Shown here in pieces: positions 56,927 through 64,000 of a stretch of DNA of 64,000 nucleotides; within the stretch, counting starts at the first letter, position 1; every line of letters begins with the position of its first letter. The DNA comes from Stromatinia cepivora (lineage: Eukaryota > Ascomycota > Leotiomycetes > Helotiales > Sclerotiniaceae): the NCBI GenBank assembly GCA_014898415.1, contig RCTD01000020.1, forward strand, positions 186,001 to 250,000, in the 5' to 3' direction. The position numbers were made by a program, and so were the translations under genes. The notes beneath the pieces were generated by a model that worked only from the letters and a program-made list of their open reading frames with translations, made no database searches and was not told where the DNA came from.

Positions 56927-58034
56927 CTACAGACCCCCACCAATATCTAAACTCTTTCTGACCGATCCCGAAGTAGAAGCCGACTGGTACTCATCACTTG
57001 TAAGCCAAGCCAAGAAAAGTTTAGCAGTGAGCGGTCTCTTAGTAGAAGCGAAAGCCGCAGCCGTCTGAGTCCATGCCATATGTTGTTCTGGAGCCTTCGG
57101 TTGGGTGGAGTGAATGTATGTTTCATTTGAGGGCGGATAAGTGGTGAATGAGAGAACTCGTCCTTTTGGTGATGAACCGGAAGCGGACGCGTTGGCGTTG
57201 TTATGGTTATCTTGAATAACGAAGCCAGGGGTAGCGGTGCCGCGGACCCATTGGACGTCCTGGGCTGCAAGTCCATCCAACCACTCAAACCCGTACTTCT
57301 CGATGATAATAGAGAAGAGATATCCGACTGCATCGTCATCGTTAGGATAGGTCGCTACAATTTTACCCTTCCATTTGGGATCTAGAAGGTCAGCATAGTT
57401 GGTTGGAACCTCGGATTCTGATACAGCAGTGCTATCATAGATGAAAGTCCCGAAGCTGTCTGAAAATAGAGTCAGTACGAGAATTCTGAGGAATAAGTAG
57501 CAAGGATAAATACCCACAGACACCTATAGGCAAAAAGGCACCGTCAAGATCCTTCTCTCCCGAATACAAATCGTCAAAAGTTTGTGGCTTATAAAACAAC
57601 AAACGATCTGCTTCTTTCCATCGCTGGAAATCATTGAGAGTTTGAAGGATGGCAATATCGACGGTTTCGTTATTAGCCCTGTACGCTCGATCAATCCGGC
57701 TGTCGTGGTATTTCGATACGTCGACTGTGAGATCAAGCGAGATCTTGGGGAAGCGGGCGGCCCAAGCAGCTCTTATACGCTGACCTTGGATTCCGGCTTG
57801 TAGCTTTTCAATACATGTCTCTATAATGGGTAGAGCTTCCGCGTTTAGAGCCAGTCATGGGAAGGTTCACTCACCATCACCACCTGAAGCTACGACCAAC
57901 TTCTGATCTTCTTTAAGAGCTTCGACATAGAGTTGATCGATTGATGAAGTATCAACTGTGACAGGCTTGACTCGAGCAAATGAGGTGCCGAGTATGCTGC
58001 TTAAAGCAAGGAGTCGGGCTGCTGGAAAATACAT
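56927..58034 (-). CDS. Secreted periplasmic-binding-protein-like (type 2, iron/thiamine ABC SBP fold)
   Basis: Resembles the solute-binding component of bacterial Fe3+/thiamine ABC importers, as found in many ascomycetes as stand-alone secreted proteins; ligand unknown. Three exons: 58034-57875, 57820-57518 and 57459-56927, 331 codons, introns 54 and 58 bp. Residues 1-20 are a signal peptide (MYFPAARLLALSSILGTSFA). Then LVVASGGDETCIEKLQAGIQ starts the first lobe, FPKISLDLTVDVSKYHDSRI and VDIAILQTLNDFQRWKEADR follow the SBP pattern, then YADLLDPKWKGKIV and YPNDDDAVGYLFSIIIEKYG in the hinge and second lobe. The ATG at 58034 is preferred over a TTG farther upstream. No permease or ATPase neighbour exists, so a transport role is unlikely to be the bacterial one. 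Confidence 0.88.
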
Positions 58035-58780
58035 TGTGGGAAAAGGGATCGGGCAGAATGGTTTCAATACTAGAAAAGAATGACCTTGACTCTTAGTCTG
58101 CTGTGGAAAGGGAAAGCATTGCAGGAGAAGAGAAGCTCTTATATGTGTGTCCCAAGAAAGAAAACAAGGCTGAATATGCCGACAAGACAGGCCATTGCCG
58201 GGTTCAAAAGCTCGCCATCTCTGAATTGCACCTGCACGATCCCCAATTCAACCCTGATGCTCGTATTTCACTTACAAAGATGATAAATCACACTAAATCG
58301 CTAATGCACGACTCTTTTCAACGGCTCCCACCTAATGCAATGTAACGCCAAGTCGGTCCCGCTGCGGTAGTTTAATGGATTGATTACCGGTGATATTGAT
58401 AAGCCTATTTTAATCTTGAACCTCAGAAAACATATTTACTTTAATATCAGATAATTAATAACTCAATGACCAATACAGCCAAAACTCTAGATTTCGAAGC
58501 AATTTCCTCGAAAACCTTGAAGTCATTTAATAATATTATTGAAAAAAGATCAAGGGATCTTAATTCCGAAATAATAGAGCTCTAGTCTTACTTGAATCTG
58601 TCTTGAATCTTTCCCAAATCAATTCATTATGCTTAGCCCGATGGTAAATTCCTTCATCAAATCTGATTGCAGAAGAAATGTACCCCGAAACTCGGCGAAC
58701 TGAGGCAGGCTATCACAAATATGGAATTATGTAGAAGTTCGCGGCATGAATCGCTTGCAGTGCCTAATCAAATATAATAA
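58035..58780. other. Intergenic, promoter side of the SBP-like gene
   Basis: No gene seen. An open frame at 58103-58345 has no domain. Marks the passage to the repeat-rich right end. Confidence 0.45.
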
Positions 58781-58859
58781 CGGTAAATTACTCTTATGCC
58801 ACCCAAAGTGAAATAAATTACTATCATGCCACAAAAATTGAAGCTATTTTACTTTCATG
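58781..58859. repeat. Short tandem repeat, about 35-bp unit
   Basis: Three degenerate units built on TTACTmTTATGCC/TTACTATCATGCCAC with AAA..TGAA tails (starting near 58786, 58816 and 58849). The third stops at CATG, where the MITE begins. Confidence 0.6.
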
Positions 58860-59067
58860 CAGGGTTGGGCAAAAAGTAGGGTATACCCAGAGTAATCTGG
58901 GGTAAAACCCGCTAGTATACTACTCTGCTTTATCTCTATGGGGTAAAGTAACCACCCTATGAAATACTCCGGGTGTCAAAGTATTCGTAGATATATAATA
59001 TATAATATTATATCAATAATGATTATACATTATATAATCTAAATATCATATAATATGATATTATATA
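58860..59067. mobile_element. hAT-type MITE, second copy (5' part)
   Basis: Starts CAGGGTTGGGCA, followed by GGGGTAAAACCC and an AT-rich palindromic body parallel to 14240-14641. It is cut at 59068 by the repeat below; its right end is not in the window. Confidence 0.8.
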
Positions 59068-59142
59068 TGTCACGGGTTCACTACCCGTTCCTAGCTTAGT
59101 CATGATGCCTCAGGCATCTATTCTCCATATAGTCATGGGCCG
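59068..59142 (+). repeat. Unclassified repeat, copy 2
   Basis: TGTCACGGGTTCACTACCCG and the following 55 bp match 8895-8970. It interrupts the MITE and is in turn interrupted by the Gypsy LTR at 59143. Confidence 0.6.
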
Positions 59143-59424
59143 TGTCACGAATCGTGAACCACAGGAGGCTAACCACGTGATACCTCTTATCTCCTATATC
59201 AATTAATGAGCTGATCGTCTGTATATATATATTACGATTCATACGATTTAGTATAATAGAATAATGACCCTAATAATATATATGTATAGCCCTGCAATTT
59301 ACAAATGGGTATTTGTATATATATATTTAATCGCTTTTTACAAGCTATAATTCTTCAATTATAAATTCTAAAGAATATAATTGATTTTGTTTATTCAATT
59401 TTACTATAATTTTTGTATATTATA
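59143..59424 (+). repeat. 5' LTR of the second Gypsy copy
   Basis: Begins TGTCACGAATCGTGAACC and ends TATTATA where the other copy has GCGTCACA or GTATTACA. It is 282 bp, the same as both LTRs of the left copy in inverted orientation. Confidence 0.85.
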
Positions 59425-61208
59425 TTATTTACAATTTATTTACAAATATTCAATCATTTGATAACCTTCCAAATAATATTTTATTTTAATAATACCTTCT
59501 TAGATGAACTTTTACGAACGTTATATTTAAAAGAAGAAAATCTATTTCGATTTAATCGATAAAAATATAAACATCTTTAGAAATATACCATCATTTTCAT
59601 AATACAACGAACTTCTTTTTTTATATACTTCGAATCTTCAAAAGTATATTCTAAAAAACCCTTTCCTTCTCCTCAATTATTTCAACAATTCTTCAAAGAA
59701 AATATAAATATAGAATTGAATAACATTATTATTGAAAAAAAGAAGATTAATAAAAAGAAGATTTCAATATATGAAATCGATGTTTTCAGTAATTCAATTG
59801 CTTTTTCTGAATCACTATTATAACTATAAAATTTCTATATAATGATTATGAATTTGAAAAAGGAGAATCGACAATTGAAAGTTATAATGATAATGAATTT
59901 TGTAATAGTGCAATCTTTTTTTGAACTTCAAATAATACTTATATAGATATTCAGATCAATAATAATATTTGGGATTTTTTTTATTCCTTTAATCGAAATC
60001 CAAAGATCTTTATTCAAATAAACCTAAAGATCCTGAAATTAAAGGAAGAAAACTTTAATTAAACGATTTAATTATTTAGAGTTTTTCGATAAATCTTTTT
60101 CTTTTTCAGAAAGTAATGATTTATTTAATAATCAAGAGTTTTTTTATTTAAGAAATTGATTTAATTAATTAAAATTATATTCCTATGTTAATCATAATTT
60201 GTAATAAAATGTATATATATCAAAAACTATAAATCTTATTATTAAATTTAGTGATGGTATTGAATTTAAAATTAATTTATAGTAATTATTGGTTATAGAA
60301 CAATTTGAACTATATATTATATTATTTAAGAATGAAAAATAATACTGTATATATATAATCAATCAAATCGAATCAGAAATATAAATATATTATTATACTT
60401 TTTATATATAAATGCCCCGATTCATAATATTTGAATTGATTGAACAATTTATAGTGATCTATTGAAATCTGATCGAAATCGATGATACTCGTTTTCAATA
60501 TAAAATATGGATTATGTTTAATATAATTCGATATAGCAATTTCTTAGAATGATATAGGAAGTTCAGATTATTTGTTATCCAAATAGAGATTATTAATGAT
60601 AAGGTTTTATTTAGGGATTTCGAATAGAAGATTTCTGATTTTCTTTTGCAAGTAATAGCAATATTTATCAAGGATTGCAAGATTATAGAAGAATTTGCGA
60701 ATATATTTATTAGAATAGATCAAAATGAAGTTTTATTATAAAAACAAAATTGATATTATATTGAATAAAAAGCCTTTATAATTATTTACAAATCAATAAT
60801 TATTACAAACCCTTTGTAATCCTTTCGGAACTCTAACAACTTCAATTTTGGAATCTTTATATTCCCAAAATCATTTCCATCCCGGAATATCCTTTTTAGA
60901 TATATCGGCTCCATTATATCTAATAATTATTCGAACTTCAAACACTCGTTATTCTTTTCTTTTCCTGGAGCAATATATATATTGACGCTTTATATCGATA
61001 ATCTTAATAAAATCGAAACAATATAAAAAGAAATAGAAGAATTCAAAGAATATCAGAATACCGAAAAAGATTTTAATTTAGAAATTATAATTGAAGTTAT
61101 ACAAAATATCTATTTAGAAAAAGAAAAGCGTTTAAAATCAAATGTTTAGATTCTATTTCTATTTTAAATATTATATAGAATATAAGATTTTTTGATCTAA
61201 TTAAATTT

Positions 61209-61409
61209 ATGAAAGAAGAAGTATTCATTTTTCCTTACAATTTTTCGAAAAATAATTATATTTATCAATCAAAAATACTCATTGATTTTGAAGCAAATAG
61301 ATTTGTTTTTATTAATACTATATTCTTTATTTATTTATTTCCTATATTTAAATTAAGAATTATATTATTTAAAGTTTCAATTAAAGTTAAAGAATATAAT
61401 AATATATAA
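61209..61409 (+). pseudogene. Retropepsin-like remnant (second Gypsy copy)
   Basis: LIDFEANRFVFIN, where the catalytic DSGA is now DFEA, followed by a segment ending KVKEYNN; counterpart of 6076-6432. Confidence 0.6.
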
Positions 61410-62258
61410 GGCTATATTATTATTTATTTTATATTCCTTAATTTAATGATCGATAATTGTAAACAATCTTTTATCCTTTTCTTTATTATTGAATTAAGGA
61501 GTTATAATATTATTTTAAATAGACTTTGATTATTAAAAATTCGAACAAAACTCGATTGTTTTAATCGATATCTCGAATAATCTAAAAGAAGATTCTATAT
61601 CATTTTCTATTCAAATAATCTCTTTGTTATTTAATTATCCTTTTGCAAACAAAAGATCGATTGATTAGTTTAATAAAATGCTGATCAATGAAATGATTAA
61701 TTCAAAGAATATTGGAATCGAAGAGATTTACAATTGAGCAGATCAATCGTAGTTGATGATATACAATAAGAATTTTCAAATATCAATACAATATAGATTT
61801 TTGTTAAAAAGGAAAAAGTCCTGATTCTTTTCAAATTCAATCTATTTTTTTTTCAATCAATTATATCATTATTGTAGATCTACAAATGTCTTCTCTGTAT
61901 ATCGCTTGAAATCCTCGATCTATATATATTCAAACCCGATAAATTCCAATTAGAATATAAAAGAGACGAACAAATTGAATTCTTTATTATTATTTTAAAA
62001 GAACTTAATGATATAATAAACTCCTGATAGAACAAACAATATACAGAAGAAAAAATACTGATTGTCCTGACCGAATTCAAGAATACAAAAGTTCGAAAGA
62101 AATTCGATCGAGTATTGATTGAAATCGATTCAGAACCCGAAATACTATTTGAATATCAATAGTATTATCGAACTTTTTCTAAATATGAATCAAATATCTT
62201 GCTTTTTAACTGATTTTATAATTATAAAATCATATTGAAAGACAAAGAAGAATAAACC

Positions 62259-62760
62259 TTGTATTATAGTCCGTTTTACAAGATATCCCTGAAACAATTG
62301 AAAATCGTTAAAGAATATATTATGAATAATTTTAACAAAGGGTTCATTGAATTTAATCAAATTCTTTATATTGTATCCGTTTTATTCATTAAGAAATCCA
62401 ATAGTAATTTGAAGTTCTATATAGATTTCAGATTATTGAATTCCTTGATATATAAAGATCGGTATCCCTTCCCTTTAATCGATGAAATGCTTTCTTGGCT
62501 TTCTAATATTAAAGTCTTTACCAAACTCGATATTTGTTAAACTTTCTATTATATAAAAATGAATCCTGTTTTGGAAAAATATACTACCTTTCGAATTCAA
62601 TATAGATCATACAAATATAAGGTCGTATCATTCAGATTAATAAATGATTCTGCAATCTACTAGTATTATATAAATGATATTCTATTCGATTATCTAAATA
62701 TCTTCTGTATAATATACCTCAACGATATTCTAATTTATTCCGAAAACAAAAAAGAACATT
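62259..62760 (+). pseudogene. Reverse transcriptase remnant (second Gypsy copy)
   Basis: FIKKSNSNLKFYIDFRLLN, DRYPFPLIDEMLS and FTKLDIC, then a stop, then the catalytic box as YLND (62715-62726) with ILIYS after it. Counterpart of 4740-5290. Confidence 0.8.
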
Positions 62761-62800
62761 AAATTCATATTAAATTAATTCTCAAATAATTAAAAGTTAT

Positions 62801-64000
62801 TGTTAATAAGTTATATTGAGTGGGTGGGAAAGCATTATTTTTATAAGGTTATCTGGCTAGAAGCTATTATACAGGTTATATGATTCGGTAGAATTATGTG
62901 CAGGCTAATCCCATTATAATATAGTCCTATACTTAGATATACAATATGATTCAAAATCCAATACTCCTTTAGGAGTGTAATGTATATAAAAGCAGAGAGG
63001 GCTAAATTATAAATACTACAATTAGTTTAAACCGAATTGAGCAATATTAGCTTGAAATAGAAAGCCAATAACGTTGAATGATTATTCTTTTGTTAGATCT
63101 TTTAAGATCTAAGATTTAACAAGATTATTTCGAATAAAATAATCGCTTTACAATAATATAATAATTTTTAAAGGATAATTAGTATCCCTTTTTTTATAAT
63201 AAAAATTAAAAGAAATCCATCTTTTTTGCTCTCAATCCTTTAACTATATTGGATTAGAACCTTCGGCCCTATATCGCAGTACAAATGCTTTTCTTTAGTA
63301 GAACAATATATCTTATAAAGTTATACCCATAACTCTTCCTTTCGTAACAAAAATATAACTAGCTACTAGTTAGAATGATTGGTAGACTATTAGCCAGTAG
63401 CTTTTACTTCAGGGAACTATTGTATCTATCAACCTCTAATATTATATTTGTTTAAATACTAATGGTCTCTATATATTAGTTGATAAATTTTATTAGCTAT
63501 CGGCTCCAGGAAGCTATAGTATCTGTCGATTTCTAGTATTACATTTGATTAAGTATTTAATGGTCTTTATATACTATATAGCGGAGCCTAATACTCCTTT
63601 TATTTGGATATATATCCTTCTATTATTAATGTAATCATCTGCTCCTTTCAATATATCGTCCTGTATATCTTCCGATATATAATCTTCTCTTTTGGTTCCA
63701 TTTCCAGCTTTTTCTGTAATCACTTTTAGTTCCATTTTCGGTTTTCTTACTAGGGATACTTTCCTTTTTCTTTATGATTGTCAGTGTAGTTATCGTTGTA
63801 AATGTTGAATATAAAGATACAACGAAATAATACTGATTTGGGGGTAAAAACAAAGTAGGATTGAGGCGATACGTAATAAACAGTATATCAAAAGATAGCG
63901 AAGCTGATGATTGTAATTACAAAAAGAAGAACAAGAAGATATCGAAGATATCAACAACAATATAAAGGGATAGTGGTCGGGGAAAGGGTTGGATGTTAAA
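62801..64000. mobile_element. Unidentified insertion within the Gypsy copy, open at the window end
   Basis: At 62801 homology to the other Gypsy copy ends abruptly and TGTTAATAAGTTATATTGAG begins. The TG start, a TATA-like GTATATAAAAGC near 62981 and the RNA-like purine-rich stretch after it would suit an LTR of a different family, perhaps Copia. No second LTR, target duplication or coding remnant is in view, so the class is unproven. Confidence 0.45.
63389..63576 (+). repeat. Imperfect direct repeat, two copies of about 85-90 bp
   Basis: 63389-63479 and 63492-63576 share ATTAGC, then GGAA(C/G)CTAT, GTATCT, TCTA(A/G)TATTA(T/C)ATTTG and AATGGTCT(C/T)TATATA in the same order. They form a tandem duplication inside the unidentified insertion. 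Confidence 0.65.

Larger units (their letters stand above)
59143..62800 (+). mobile_element. Ty3/Gypsy retrotransposon, second copy (left part)
   Basis: Same family as 1360-8397 but on the plus strand. It begins with a 282-bp LTR and its protease and reverse transcriptase remnants read rightward. Homology to the left copy can be followed by eye to 62800 and then stops at an insertion. The rest of the element (RNase H, integrase, 3' LTR) is not seen before the window ends. It is at least as RIP-damaged as the left copy. Confidence 0.85.

Overview
The window is a stretch of filamentous ascomycete nuclear DNA, most likely from a Leotiomycete (Helotiales, Botrytis/Sclerotinia-like). The reasons are short 47-118 bp spliceosomal introns with GTRAGT donors and CTAAC-type branch sites, typical fungal families (14-TM MFS, rhodopsin-like membrane protein, 2EXR, CDC50, Sae2/CtIP, STAND/ankyrin proteins), and very AT-rich retroelement flanks damaged by C-to-T and G-to-A changes, as left by repeat-induced point mutation (RIP).

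Layout. 1-8.74 kb is a nested retroelement block: a small gag-only LTR element (150-bp LTRs, target duplication TCTAG) split by a Ty3/Gypsy element on the minus strand (282-bp LTRs, target duplication ATAAT). 8.7-58.8 kb is the gene-bearing core. In order it holds an MFS transporter (-), a hAT-type MITE, a rhodopsin-like seven-TM protein (-), a non-coding stretch with six short conserved cassettes, a Sae2/Ctp1/CtIP end-resection factor (+), a CDC50/Lem3 flippase subunit (+), a patatin-like phospholipase with an altered nucleophile motif (-), a secreted alpha/beta-hydrolase-like protein (+), a 2EXR protein plus an upstream relic (+), a tRNA-Gly-like gene (-), a tandem array of small secreted Cys-rich proteins (three intact, one broken, one possible relic; +), a nucleotidylyltransferase (-), a GABA/choline-type permease with a GC-AG intron (-), a decayed STAND/ankyrin gene (+), and a solute-binding-protein-like secreted protein (-). 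From 58.78 kb a minisatellite, a hAT MITE, an unclassified repeat, a second copy of the 282-bp-LTR Gypsy element (+) and an unidentified insertion at 62,801 are nested in one another up to the window end.

The genes do not form one pathway. Housekeeping functions (DNA repair, lipid flipping, nucleotide metabolism) are mixed with membrane and secreted accessory functions. The most unusual items are the tandem family of secreted proteins sharing a CCF motif exactly at a phase-1 intron boundary, and the 18.3-19.6 kb cassette array, in which a conserved 19-nt box and a downstream box keep 4-bp complementarity despite sequence changes. All calls are by eye; exon boundaries were chosen from splice signals, reading frame and family conservation.
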